From Otatea glauca (taxonomy: Eukaryota > Streptophyta > Magnoliopsida > Poales > Poaceae), in the NCBI GenBank assembly GCA_036346275.1, contig CM070726.1:31717410-31781409 (forward strand): a stretch of 64,000 nucleotides of DNA, in the 5' to 3' direction. The position numbers were made by a program, and so were the translations under genes. Below are positions 1 to 11,934 of this stretch, piece by piece. A model generated the notes under the pieces. That model made no database searches. It was not told the DNA's origin and saw nothing but the letters and a program-made list of their open reading frames with translations. The stretch's first letter is position 1, and each line of letters starts with the position of its first letter.

Positions 1-948
1 CTACTGCCCTACCGCGAGAACCTGAAGCAGGGTGAGCGCCCTACGGCCTAGCTCGGAGAGATGTCCTCCTTGTCTTTCCAGCGAAGTGGATTGTGGAGCT
101 CGAGATTTTTTTCTTTTTTTTTAAAAAAAAATAGTCAAAGCACTCGCATTCATTATAGAAGAAAGAACAACAGATAAGCTACATACGTACACACGCACTT
201 TACACATGCGCGCACTACGTAGCACTCGCCTCCATCGCACACAGCCTGCGTGAGCTGGACTCGAGCACTAGCGAGCAGAGGGAGCGACGCTCACTCGCGC
301 CATCGGGCTAAAGCGCCGGCCGCGAGATTTTTTCTTTTGCCGGCCGTCCTCCCCGTGGCAGTAAAGTTTTGGGCTGGCTCGTCCACGTCCAGCGCTCCCT
401 CACCGCATTGTTTGACGACTTGTCCGGCCAGCGCACGCAATGAATGACGCTTTTATTGTGTGTGGATATGGCATTGCCAATGCGATTTGTACAGTTATTG
501 CCTTGTTGGGTTGGCTTTGCAGTAGTTTTGGAATTTGCTTGGCTGGCAAATTATATATTCCTACTTGGCTCAAGGTTTGTCGAAGATGCAATGCGAAAAT
601 AGCTTGACTTGGGATTTGCCCACAATGCACCGTATAATGTTTAGTCATCCTTGACACATCTTGTTTTCACCTTTATTGTGACTCTCAAACTTGTCTATAT
701 TTCGCTGGTGCTTAAAAATCAGAAGTATGGTGCATAATTGGCACTCTTAAGACATACAGGTCAATTGCTTAAAAATCAAAGGTATAGTGCACAATTGGAC
801 ATACAAGTCAATTGCACCCAAACTGTCTTAGTCGTATGGATACCAGTGTTATATAAAGTTTTATAAGCTCGGTGAATTGTTGTAATAATTAAATTGTTTC
901 TTATGGAATTTCTGCACACCAAATAGCTTGCAGATATAGTTTTTGTCA
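1..948. other. Unassigned intergenic sequence
   Basis: No gene or transposon family is recognised here. The sequence is moderately AT-rich with a T-run/A-run junction at about 105-131. Short open frames on either strand show no family motif. A 19-bp phrase around 'gcttaaaaatcaaaggtat' recurs loosely at about 711 and 770, which suggests a small local duplication. Confidence 0.4.
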
Positions 949-1855
949 CGGGGATGAAAACGAAAACGGAATTTTTGACCGTTTCAGAGAAAAGCGGAAA
1001 CGAAAGCCTTTTTTCGGAAACGGAAAATGTCGATACTGAAACAGAATTTTTTTTCGGAAACAGAAATAGAAACAAGAGAGCCATTTCCGATGGAAACGAA
1101 AATTTCGTATAAATGAAACCAAAAATTCAGTCGGAAACTTAGCCCACTTGGCCCAAAAAGAAGAAAGGAGAATTTGCATTTATTTTCAAATTAAAATAAT
1201 TTCAGAAATATAAATAGCTTTATATAAAATATCAAATAGTGTTCAAAAATTCCAAAAATATTCTCAGAAATACTTTGGAACATTTTGAACCTAGGAAAAT
1301 TATTTTGAGCATAATTTTAGTTTTATTTTTCATAAATAAATTAATTTTATAAATTTGAAAATAGCAAAACGGCATTTATAAACTCCAGAAAATCTAGAAT
1401 AAATCTCATAAAATCATAAATAAACATTAAACGATAATATGCAAATTTTAGGGCATTACACCTTTATAATTGGAGGAGCAAGATGTAGATGATACTGATA
1501 TGAAGGAGGACATGATGATCTGATCTGGAGGACAAATAGCGAGTCTTCAGCTGACAAATTTGATAAAATACTTTCTAGTAATACCGGTGAAGATAACATT
1601 GTTCTTGTGTCCGTCTTGGAGGTGGAATGAGTTACATTGTTTTTGCGATCATGTATATTGTGATCATTTATTATGTTCTTGTGGAATTTTTCACTCTCAT
1701 TTCTGTATCCCCTCAGATCCGTATCCTTTTCCGTCACTATCTGTTTCCGTATCTGTTTTCGGAGTTTTCGATTTCGTTTCTATTACCAGTAAAAAAAAAT
1801 GAAAACAGAAATAGAACACCGTTTATCGATCATTTCCGTTCCATTTTCATTCCTA
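949..1855. mobile_element. Ac/Ds-like non-autonomous hAT element
   Basis: The left end CGGGGATGAAA (949-959) and the right end TTTCATTCCTA (1845-1855) form an imperfect 11-bp inverted repeat of the Ac type (Ac starts CAGGGATGAAA). Both ends are packed with AAACGG/CCGTTT-like motifs, the kind of subterminal hexamer bound by Ac transposase: on the left at about 957-1100, on the right at about 1715-1845. The middle (about 1180-1450) is AT-rich and non-coding. A convincing 8-bp target duplication is not seen: the flanks share only GTCA (945-948 and 1857-1860). This is probably an old deletion derivative that needs transposase supplied in trans. Confidence 0.65.
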
Positions 1856-2910
1856 GGTCAGGATGATTGAAAATATTGACAATTTCGTTTCAAAAGAAGA
1901 CATGAACCAGATCAGCATAATGCTATCAAGATCTACCACGAAGACAATATGTTGGAGTGATGTGCACGAGCCGAAATGCATGGACAGATCGATTTACAAA
2001 CCCTACGTGCACAATTTCTCTGGGGAGTTGCAGCTCGTTAATTGTAGTAGATGTACTGTTCATATTATAACTTGGTCGTACCGTCGCACACCATTGGGCC
2101 ATAGAACAGTAGCCATTACTCCTATTTACATGGCATTCTCCTTTTCTTTTTCCTTTTAGAAGCTGTCGGTAACTAACATCCGGTAAGCTGTCGGTCGGCA
2201 ACTGGTAACTAACATCCGGTAATCTGTCTCCTCTTTCCTTGTTTGTGGAAAATCCGTCCGTCCATTTCCGGATGTTGGCGAGTCAATCACCACCTAACTA
2301 AATTGCGACGTTGCTTACTTAGATCCTGAAATCAAGTTGAGATCTAAGCGTCAAAACATTACTACCGAAAGGTAAGATCACGTAGACGACACCAAGAGAT
2401 GCCTGTCTGCCTGTCTTGCTTGAAAAAAAAAGGGCATGATGTGCTAACAGTTTGGCAGTTTGGCTTTCAAAGCTCGATCTATATATTGTACCAAGAATAA
2501 TACATGCAGCTACAACGAGAGAATAAGGTAGTAAGGCTTCATTTGACATTGAAGTGGCTTTTAAAAAATGCTTGCTATTTTTTGTTTTTGAACATCCTAG
2601 TCCGTTGATACCATCTTTTTAAAAGCAAAATCTTAATAGAGTTAGTAACGATTTCTATAACTACTAGATTCCACGCAAACTAGCTCTAAAGCAAGTGATT
2701 TGGTAAAATATATCCTTGGATGGGAAGACAATGGGGTAGACCTTAAGAACCGGGGGTCGACGTAACAAATTGCCAGAACTAGAGGGTCACTTTCGCTAAA
2801 TCTTCCATCTCGGTGTATAGGCCGCGTCTAGCCATCTCAGCTCGGTCCTACCCGGCGCCGCTCCTGACCTGGGCTGGTCCCCACGTGGTGACGCGCGAAC
2901 CGGAGCCATT

Positions 2911-2912
<2 letters not shown>
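1856..2912. other. Unassigned intergenic sequence
   Basis: No coding family is recognised. The stretch is AT-rich up to about 2790 and becomes GC-rich after about 2810. It contains a small tandem duplication, listed separately. Confidence 0.4.
2168..2222. repeat. Short tandem repeat, 36-bp period
   Basis: The 19-bp word GGTAACTAACATCCGGTAA occurs exactly at 2168-2186 and again at 2204-2222. It is followed by gctgtc and tctgtc respectively, giving a 36-bp period with about 1.7 copies. Confidence 0.8.

Positions 2913-2942
<30 letters not shown>
2913..2942. repeat. (CT)15 microsatellite
   Basis: This is an uninterrupted run of 15 CT dinucleotides. It lies at the edge of a GC-rich block, a common position for CT/GA tracts in plant promoters and 5' untranslated regions. 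Confidence 0.95.
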
Positions 2943-2946
<4 letters not shown>

Positions 2947-2953
2947 CCGCGGC

Positions 2954-3199
2954 GTGGGTCCCGACGCCCGCGCGGCCGTCCGATGATCCCGCGGACGTGG
3001 TCTGGGCGGCTAGGATGCGGGGAAGCGGGCGGAGAGAGGCACCGCTGTGTGGGGCCCATGCGGGAGCGGGGCTGCGAGTCGCCGCGTTCCACGGCCGCCT
3101 CGGTCGGCGAGTCCACGACCGCGTGTGGGCCCCACGCGACGAGGGCGACTGCCAGCCTTATCCGAACCATCTCTCCGCCCACATTGGTGCGGGCCCCAC
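2954..3199. promoter_or_regulatory. Cluster of TCP-type GGNCCCAC sites in a GC-rich block
   Basis: Four matches to GGNCCCAC, the class I TCP factor consensus, or its complement lie within about 250 bp: near 2954-2961 (GTGGGTCC), 3049-3056 (GTGGGGCC), 3128-3135 (GGCCCCAC) and 3192-3199 (GGCCCCAC). With the CT tract just upstream this resembles a CpG-rich plant promoter or 5' untranslated region. No downstream gene is recognised, and the hAT element inserted 95 bp further on separates this block from 6494 onward. The regulatory role is inferred from motifs only. Confidence 0.35.
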
Positions 3200-3293
3200 C
3201 CAAAATACTACCACGACGTATTTTGCTTTATGTTTTCAAACTCTTATTTTCGAATTCTTTCAAGGATCTTTTAGACCGAGAGACGATTAGGGT

Positions 3294-6200
3294 CAGGGCC
3301 GTTCCCGAGTTTTCAGGAGACGGGATTATAAACGGAGATCCTATAACATAAGTACTAATTTTTTGTAATATTATATATCAACTGAAATGATTTAATATAT
3401 TGTAAAAAAATGATGAACGACAAAAAAATGTATAAAATTAAGATTATTTACCTCAAATATTTTGTAGAGATCGCCTTTAAAAATATCTTCTAACATTTCT
3501 AGATGCAAAATCATCAATGATGGCTTCAACATTAATATCATCTACAATTTCTTCTCAATACATAAAGTTGCTAGACCGTTTAACCTTTCTTGAGACATTG
3601 TAGACCTCAAATAATTCTTCAATAATTTCAGCTTCGAGAAAATCTTTTCAGCTGATGCCACAGTTACTGGTATAGTAAATAATATCCGATAAGCAACAAA
3701 TATATTAGGATAGCAATCCACTTCCCTGACAAACTCAAAATTTTTCATAGCAGACATTGATCTATCTGGCAAGGTTATTTGCTATATTCTTAGCTCTGAT
3801 ATCAGATTATTTTCCTCAAAATCAAATGAATCATCAACAGAGAAAGTTTTTGCCAACTTAGTACAATAATCCTCAAGTTCAATATGATCCAATGATTTCA
3901 ATGATGTTGAGTTCAGAAGAGGCCCAAATATACCATTGAATACTTGGAGTTCCTCAAATCTATTTTTCAATGAACTGTTTGCCATATCAAGCATAACCAA
4001 AAATTAATTAACTTCAAAATCTTTCTCACCTTGTAGATTTGCTTCACTACTGCAATCATTTTCATCAAAATATTTTTTTCTAAGAGAGCGACGCTTTACT
4101 GGAAATGATGCCTCTACATCCATATCAGAAGCAATATCCTTGGCAATGGTCATACTAGAAGCAAACCCTTCATTTCTGTACTTGTCAAAGTAACTCATTA
4201 TACCATCTATTTGCTCCAAGGTAGAATGAATGCACATGGATGGTGATTGCAACTTCTTGCTCACAACATTTACAGCAAATAAAATGTCATGCCAAATAAC
4301 CATACCAAGTATGAACTCAAAGGTACCAAGCAAGTCATACAAATTCTTTGCATCACTCTTTGCCATGGGATCAGTATCAGAAGCTTGATGTAACTCAAAC
4401 AAAGCTACCCTTATATGAGGAGCTTGATATCTAATTGCCGCCACACTTTTGATACGACTCTCCCAACTAGTATTGCATAATGATTTCACAGTTAAACTTG
4501 GCACATGATCAAGTAAAACTTTCCATCTTTTCGTAGAACCCGAAAATAATGTATATATTCGTTGCACAATTCCAAAAAATGAAATAGCTTTGCTACAAGA
4601 TTTTGCCATATCACAAAGAGTAAGATTAAGACTGTGACAAACACATGGCATATAAAAAGCTCTTGGATTCTTATCAAACAATCTTTTTTGTACTCCCTGG
4701 TGCTTTCCTTTCATATTAGAACCGTTGTCATAACCTTGACCCCTTATATCACCAATATTAAGATCAAAGGACTCCAGTGAATCAATCAATACATTGAAAA
4801 GTCCCAAACCAGATGTGTCATCCACCTTTGAGAAACCTAAAAAGTACTCCTCAATCTTAATTTGGTTGCAAGATATATTGACACATCGAACTATCAAAGA
4901 CATTTGTTCTTCATGGCTCACATCTGGAGTACAATCAAGAATAACAGAGAAGTATTTGGCCTCTTTAATAATCTTTATTACAGTGCTGATAATATCAGAA
5001 GCCAAAAGAGAAATAAACTCATTCTGAATTTTATTACTGAGATAATGGTAATGGATATCCTTGCTTTCTATTCGCCTAAGATGATCTTGCATTACCAAGT
5101 CAAATTCTGCAATCATCTGAACACAAGCTAAGAAATTGTCATTCTGTTCATTATAAAGCTGATTACTGGAACCTCTAAAAGCTAAATTGCATTTACCAAG
5201 AAATTTCACAATGGCAACTATTCTGAATAAAACTTGTCTCAAGCATTCTTTCTCCTTTGTGATTTGCTGCTGCAAAACTTTATCGATGGTTTCTTGTTTT
5301 CTTAGTCTAGCTCTCAGTTCATTCCAACTGTTCATGCTAGTAATATGCTCAGCACTATTTTCATGTTCTTTTAGCCTCTCACTAATATGTCTCCAATCTC
5401 TATATCCATCATGTGCTAATGAACTTGTGCAACTATCAGATTTGAAAATCTTACAACAGAGGCAAAACACTCTGTCAACATGTTTTGAGTAAACTGACCA
5501 TTTTCTGTCATGTACCTCACCATTACTCAATTTTCTATAATAATGAGAATAAGCAAAATGCCTAGTGTTGCTATCCGTAGGAAACACAAGATTTTCTTCT
5601 CTTATTGGTCCCTTCTCGACTAATGTATCTCTTACTTTGTTGTCAAGATTATTCCAATTTCTTGGATCATATATATCTATAGTCACTACTGGTGGTTCAT
5701 CAACACTAGCTGAATCTGTAGCAGTTGAATGAAATATGTTCTCATGATCACTTACATTATGTTCTGTAGGGCCTCATTCTTCTGAATTCCCACCAATTTG
5801 TTCTTCTGAATTCCCACCAATTTGTTCCTCCACCGGCTCCACAAGCACTATTGCCAATTCATTTTCGTTTCTTGAATTTCCCGTATCCGTCTTAAGAAAT
5901 TTATTCATGGCTCCTTTCTGTGATAGTACAAAATCCTCTGTGTCTTTCCTTTTTTTTCTTTTTTGGCTACCATATGCATATTTCCTAGGCGGCATGATGT
6001 CGACAACAATCTACAAGGAATCAGTAAAAATAATAATCGCATAAGTTGTTAAGCATGCATGTTACTAGAAGAATTAAAAAAGGATAAATAAACTAGTAGA
6101 TTAATTAAACATTTAAACTAGTACCTAGGGCCTGACGGTTGAACCCGTGATTGGCGTCTGCAGCCTGGCACCTGCCTCTGCTTGCTGCCTGGAAACCAGG

Positions 6201-6485
6201 CCGGCAGGCGACAGGCGGCAGCCGGCCCGCCGTGGAGCGGCCGAGCGGAGAGTCGGAGAGAGCTAAGAGGTGAGAGTGCTGGGCGTCGCCGCCTGTCGCC
6301 TGATCGATCGGGAGATGGCGCGTGCGTGTGCGTCACAGGCTCGCAGCCGTCGTTTCGTTTTCTATTGCATCGATGATCGATCGACGCCTCGTATACCGGT
6401 ATACGTAGCTGGGCTGATACGCCATTGGGTGGGGCCCTAGGAATTGGGGGCCCGGGGCGGCCGCCCCGCCCCAGGCACGGGCCTG
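3294..6485 (-). mobile_element. hAT DNA transposon with perfect 8-bp target duplication
   Basis: The terminal inverted repeats are CAGGGCCGTTCC at 3294-3305 and, on the other strand, CAGGCCCGTGCC ending at 6485 (10 of 12 identical). The element is flanked by a perfect 8-bp direct repeat, attagggt, at 3286-3293 and 6486-6493, which is diagnostic of hAT transposition. It is 3192 bp long and carries a single transposase gene on the minus strand. The right end (6120-6485) is GC-rich non-coding sequence that should act as promoter and 5' leader; it contains a perfect 16-bp palindrome at 6390-6405. The complete ends and TSD indicate a fairly recent insertion that has since lost coding capacity. Confidence 0.92.
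3477..5995 (-). pseudogene. hAT transposase (TTF zinc finger, DUF4371, dimerization domain), broken
   Basis: This is the transposase of the surrounding element, of the plant type often annotated as zinc finger MYM-type protein 1-like. Reading from ATG at 5995, one frame spans about 818 codons to 3542. It has a basic N terminus (KRKKRK) and a TTF-type zinc finger near residues 160-220 (FCLCCKIF, then paired His). A DUF4371/RNase H-like core follows around residues 270-480, with a hAT C-terminal dimerization domain around 760-815 (VTVASAEKIFSKLKLL). Three in-frame stops interrupt it: TGA at 5774-5776, TAA at 4004-4006 and TAG at 3782-3784. A one-base shift near 3542 moves the last 22 codons to another frame, ending at 3477-3479. 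Sequence on both sides of each stop aligns with the family, so these are point mutations and not introns. The length is normal for the family. Confidence 0.9.
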
Positions 6486-6493
6486 ATTAGGGT

Positions 6494-7627
6494 TTTCACT
6501 TTTCAAGCTTGTTGTTACAGGGAGCGCAGAGGCAAAATCATGCTCCTCTGCGGTGGAGAACACAGACAACAACCGGGCGTTGGAACCCTATCCACGACCA
6601 GGAGCTGCACAGTACTAGCTCCAATGTCGGCGCCTCCTCTCGCTTTGTCGATACTCTTACCGCATACTTGCTTCTCTCAAGTCTATAGCACATAATTTTT
6701 TTATATAGATTAAAGAAATATTATAATTAGACTATATTTAATTATTATCTCTAAGCAATATATTCAATACGTTGCATATAGAGAATATAAAGTAATCTGT
6801 ATATCTATTAGGGTATAAAAAAACATCACAATAATTTGCGTTAGACATGAAATATGTCATATATTTATAAACAAAACTATTAAAAAAATATGCATCGGAA
6901 ACTTAGACAGAGGGAGTAGTTGGGATCAGCGACGGACGCATCACGAGGGCGTGACAAGGCTAGCACAGCACTGGTCATGAAGCCTCTGTCTCTGGTACTC
7001 ATTCTAAAACCGTCGACCATTTTTAGTGACCTCTGTAGTAAACACTGATCGGCGTAGTGAGGGTCATGCACATAAAAATCCTCTATACTAGTTGTGATCC
7101 ATCGTAGTCCACGAGTAATCGTAGTTTTCTTTATTTTTTTCTTAGATCCAGATTTTCTAATTTTTGCTTGGACGGATTTTTTTTTTGTCTATGATAGTGT
7201 GTCTTGGACTGACAAAGTCTACATCAAAGATCGACACATGTCAAACCCAATACAGCCCTTCTCTTCCCATGTCTTGAAAACGGTCTCTTCCGGCGCTTTT
7301 TCTAACGCTATCTGACTAGCTCTCTCTGCTCTCAAAACCGAATCAGAATATCGACGGAGTGATACGACAGCCGGCAACGTACGACACACGACACGTATGT
7401 ACGCCCGATCTCCTGTGGTACGTACTTTGTTACAGTAGCAAAGCTCCTCGTGACAGCATATTCTTCACCCGTTGTGCATGGCGTGTTCGTCCTACGTGGT
7501 TGACACGATCGAGCGACGAGTAAACTGTGAACGGAAAAGCTGTTCTACATGGCATCCCCTTAGGCACGTTGGCTGACGAGTGTGCCACCTTATATTTGGC
7601 TGGATCTACTTGCTACTCTTTTCTCAG
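6494..7627. other. Intergenic sequence with a MITE end fragment
   Basis: No gene is recognised. At 6899-6919 the sequence acttagacagagggagta reads, on the other strand, as a Stowaway-type MITE terminus (CTCCCTCTGTCTAAGT next to TA). The matching left end is not found, so only a fragment or a badly decayed element is present. 6690-6890 is AT-rich. 7320-7627 contains nothing recognised. Confidence 0.4.
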
Positions 7628-8304
7628 TGTTAGCATCAAAATTTAGCAAGGTATAACCGATTGGATATTTCTAGTCCATATCGGTTCGAAAAAGGGAAAA
7701 GTTAAGTTGAAGTTAGAATTATGACTGATATTGATTCAAAGATGGAATTTTTGGTGTAGAGGCCAATACAGATCATGATTTGCAACGCATTGGGGATGGA
7801 TACGATAGGCTTATGCACTATAAAAGACAACCCGAGGCGAGTTGAAGAATATACAACAATCAATCAAACAACTCGCACCTACTTTTATTTACTTTCCCAT
7901 CAACTAGGAATAGCATTTGTTATTTAGAATCTTTGTAATTCGTTTATGATCAATAAAGTTGCACATCGTCGATTATTGATCATCTTCGACTACGCCATTC
8001 TACACAGGTTTGCTTTTCTTCGATCTTGTTGCACATCGCTTTTTTCAGGAAAATCTACCTTTATCAAATCGCATAATTAGCCTTAAAAAGCTGTTTAGAT
8101 TTATCATCATTTACGATTTAATCGGCTCGAGTAGCTATTTAGATCTCTTGCCGATTGTCACATCAAATCGACTTTAATCATTATTTCAATCCATCTTGCC
8201 GATTGCAGGATCAAATCGGCTGGCACGCCCCGAACCAGAATTAAACCAGGTGTTTGCATGTATTTGAGCTGATTAATCCTCTGTCATATTTTTCGGCGCC
8301 AACA
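7628..8304 (+). repeat. 5' LTR of the Tat element
   Basis: This 677-bp LTR starts TGTTAGCATC and ends GCGCCAACA. A TATA-like CTATAAAAG lies at 7818-7826 and an AATAAA signal near 7952. It aligns along its length with the 3' LTR at 36241-36937. Around the TATA box roughly one base in eight differs, and the 3' copy carries about 20 extra bases near its start. The pair has therefore diverged for a long time. Confidence 0.92.
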
Positions 8305-8394
8305 CACTTTTAGCACGCCTGATGGGACACGATATCTTCAGGAAAATCAATTTCGCCGTCTCACATCAACACCGATGCCATAATCGTTCCAACA

Positions 8395-11300
8395 ATGGAT
8401 GATTTGACGGCAGAGCAACACAAGAAAATCGAAGATTGGAAGGCCGCACTCGAGTAGATGATGCTAAATTGCTATAAAAAAAACTCGATGTGGTGTTACG
8501 CAAAAAACAGCGTTGCCGACGATTAACCCCTTTGGCGATACACAGGCCGTCGATGCATCAGTAAGCTGATACATGCCTACACAAGCTGAATTATCTGCTA
8601 TGATTAATCAATCTGTGCACCATATTTTGATTAACCAATCATCGGTATTGGTAGCAACTCTTAAGCCGATGATAGCCAATAGTGTTTAAACCATTGCTCA
8701 AGAGCTGGCATCTGCAGGAATTCTGCTCGATCCGATGCAAGCTCTGCCGAATTACCCAATCTATTCGGTACCGGCAAGCACACAGAGTTCTGGTCTAGTA
8801 GCCGATCCTAAGCCATCGGCTCCAGTTCCTACCATGATGCCAACCCAACCGACCATAATATTGCCACGAGATCCTCATGCAAGTGGGATTGTGCAATATC
8901 AAGCATACACCGATGCCGCTAAGTTGGATGCATCAACCAGCTTACCAGCATCGGCTCCGTTTTACACATACCCACAATCGGTTCCACAGCCGGTTGAAAC
9001 CCCTATGCGCCCACAGTACACCGAGCCGATTCCATAAAGGAATCCGGCCCCGCACAGGGTCATGAACCACTCGGAGCCCTTTGTTCCATTACCAGAGCTG
9101 ATGGATAGGAGGCCGAACGTGGGCTACGAATAGCCTCATCAGCTTCCATCGACTCAAGAAATCTATCAACTCGAGCCTGTGCTCGGGGACATAATACCAG
9201 TTATGATGCAATTGGCAAGCTCCAAACACATTATCGGCCAACAAAGCAAATTGGGAAGATCAGATTGCTGTCTGCTACAAGATCAATTTGGCATACAGTC
9301 GAAGGGGAGGATAACTGGCTATTGAAAGTCGTATCCCGATTATACTGATAGGATTTCATACCCTAATAATTTCAAGGTCCCTAATTTTGCAAAGTTCTCA
9401 GGAGACGATTCGACCACCACCTTAGAGCATATCGGACGATTCATCGCACAATGCGGTGAGGCAGCCCACTCCGATGGCCTAAGGATAAAATTGTTTCCAC
9501 TGTCATTATCAGGGGCTGCTTTTACATGGTTCAAATCTTTGCTCCCAAATTCAGTGAACATTTGGACCGATTTGGAGAGCTGATTCCATGAGTACTTTTT
9601 CTCTAGAAGTTTGGAGCTTAGAATTTCTTATTTATGTTCTGTCAAGCAAAAGTTTGGTGAATCCATCATAGAATACATTAAGAGATTCATGGAAATTAGA
9701 AATCAGTGTTTTAGTGTCACCTTGCCCGATAATCAATTAGCTGATTTAGCCTTCTATAGGTTAGTACCTCAGTTGAAGGAAAAATTCGACACATAAGAGT
9801 TCACCTATTTTAGTCATTTGGTGAATGGATATCGGCTCCAGAAAGCCGTTTTACCAATAACAGAGGTTTTAGGGATAAGTTCAACAATAATAACAATAAT
9901 AATAATAAGGATAAAGATAAAGTCAAAGTTAACCTCGTCGAATATGGTTCGAGTGATTCATCGAAAGACGACGAGGCTGAAATAAATATAGCCAAATGGG
10001 TTAAAGGGTCTAAGAAGTCTTTAGGCCCTGTTTGTTTCAGCTTAGGCTTTTTGGCTTTTGACTTAAAGCTAGCTTTTGGCTTAACGAGCTTTTAAGCCAA
10101 GACATGCTGTTTGGCATCCTGGCTTTTTGATGGGTTGGATGGTGTAGCTTATTGCTAGAAAGTTTGAAATAACTTTTAAGGTTGTAAGGACTTTTCTTAT
10201 GTACTGATTTATCTAATACAAATGTTTCATACTTTTTTCACCGAATGTCGTATTGAAAAACATAGATTAATCTTGAGATCAAACTTCATTCTGAGCATAA
10301 TTATTTATCAACTTGAAACTTTTACTACATGGCAATTTTGAACTCTTCTTAGACTGAAAATAGCATAACAATTCTGAACTCTCATCAAACTAAATTAAAA
10401 CATATACTGAGGGGCTCGATGAGGTGGATCCGATCGCCTCTTGCCACGTCAGGTCGGGCCGCCTCCACCTGCCTCTCGTTGTTCCACCCTCGGGTCCACC
10501 CGCCTCCACCCACGCCACACCAGATCTGATCGCCTCCCGCCGTGCTACGGCCGGATCAGTTCAGCTCCACCTGCGCCACTCCCGGACCCTATAGCCTCCC
10601 ACTGCTCCAAGCTCGGGTTCGGCCGCCTCAACCCACGCCGCGCCATATCCGGGTCGGTGGAGGAGGAAGGAGGCTGGGGACATTGGATAAGGGAGGAGGT
10701 CGGGGACGACAGAGACCGAAACGGCGGAGGGAGAAGCATGTCACACAGGGGAGCGAGAGAAGACGAGGAGAAATGAGGAGATGGGAGAAGGATTCTTGAG
10801 TTTATGTATGATGGCATTTGGTGGGTAATTTTGGAGACTTTCAGTGGCAAAGGGTTATTTCATCCCAAAAAAGCCCAAAAAAACACCTCTCACCTGGCTT
10901 TTGGCTTATAGTTATATGGAGGCTTTTGATTTTTTTAAAACCTGGCTTAAAAGTGAGTCGTTTGTTTTGGCTTTTCTGCTTTTAAGCCAGTAAAAAAGCC
11001 GAAACAAACAGGGCCCTAGTCTGTTTGTGGCTAAAGCCAACTAAAAATATATCGGAAATAAAATATGCTTTTGATGTCTCAAAATGTGACCGTATTTTTG
11101 ATTATTTTACTTCAAGAAAAAAATAATACGGTTGCCCAAAGGACACACTATACCATCGGCTGAAGAAATTATGAAGCGAAGGTATTGCTAGTGGTATCAT
11201 TTTTTTCTCATAACTCTAACGATTGCAATATTTTTCGATAGCAGATACAATCGGCTATAGAAGATGGCCAACTCAAATTCACAGAAGAGCCGACAATGCA

Positions 11301-11690
11301 GTTGGATGCTAATCCCTTCCGATCAACCTGGTCCAATGTTCTAGAAAGGAAAAAGAGCCGATATAAGACATGGGGTCAAGAGTTGCACATCATGTTGACG
11401 TTCAATCAAGCTCTATTGGCAGGGAGACCCTGAAAATCACTGTCGGCTCACTTGAAATAGAAAATGATCATGAAGGGAAGAATCCGAGGACCATCAAGCC
11501 AAAGAGAGACTTACAAATCGGCAAGTGGTACAAGGCTAAAAGAGCATCGCCACCACAAAAGCCCCACAATATTGAAAAACCTCACCAAACGTGCCCTTTT
11601 TGCAGTTCTGTTGGGAGAGGGGTCAGCTTTGCCGTCACCATACACTTGTCCCATGGAACATTACCCACGTCAAGGTGACTAGCAACGACG
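8395..11690 (+). pseudogene. gag: gag remnant of the Tat element
   Basis: This region encoded the capsid-like Gag. A candidate start is ATG at 8395, followed by a stop after about 20 codons, then proline-rich linker sequence (8735-9037). The conserved retrotransposon gag domain (PF03732 type) is read in pieces from about 9370 to 9800, with motifs such as FSGDDSTTTLEHIGRF, LSGAAFTWF and SVKQKFGESIIEYIKRF; a stop replaces one codon near 9582. The frame is interrupted by the Tourist-like insertion (10024-11015) and resumes precisely at 11019 with KYAFDVSKCDRIFDY. A later Gag segment follows (DGQLKFTEEPTMQLDANP, about 11264-11320). No zinc knuckle was identified. Confidence 0.85.
10024..11015. 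mobile_element. Tourist/PIF-Harbinger-like non-autonomous element in gag
   Basis: The inverted termini are GGCCCTGTTTGTTTC at the left and the same sequence on the opposite strand at the right (cagggcc ends at 11015). The flanking trinucleotides are tta (10021-10023) and cta (11016-11018), consistent with a TTA target duplication in which one copy has mutated. Removing the element plus one trinucleotide rejoins gag in frame across the site, which confirms the boundaries. The 992-bp interior is AT-rich at the sides with a GC-rich core (10420-10790) and encodes no recognisable transposase. Confidence 0.8.
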
Positions 11691-11934
11691 ACCGGCTAAA
11701 GATTGAGAATGAAAAACAGAGGGATGAAACCTTTAGTGAGTTCTGGCCAATGAAAATCGCTAAGGAGTGGAGGAAAAAGGAATCGGTCAAGGATGAATTT
11801 GACTCAGTCGACGATTTGGATTCGTTCGTGATTCGAGATGACTCTCCGCCTCAGATGGACATCAATATGGTATTCACTTTGCCGGTCGAGTTCAAAATAA
11901 GTACTACATCGGCTAAAGATGCTTTTGCTTAGTT

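Noticed and set aside
1..104. Exon-like fragment with possible splice junctions (CAGG|GTGAGC and TTTCCAG|CG)
   Set aside because: The implied intron is under 50 nt, shorter than plant introns, and the flanking 'exons' are too short to identify.
10441..10850. Overlapping 85-111 codon frames in the GC-rich core of the Tourist-like element
   Set aside because: Pro/Arg/Ser-rich and open on both strands; no transposase motif. They are treated as composition effects.
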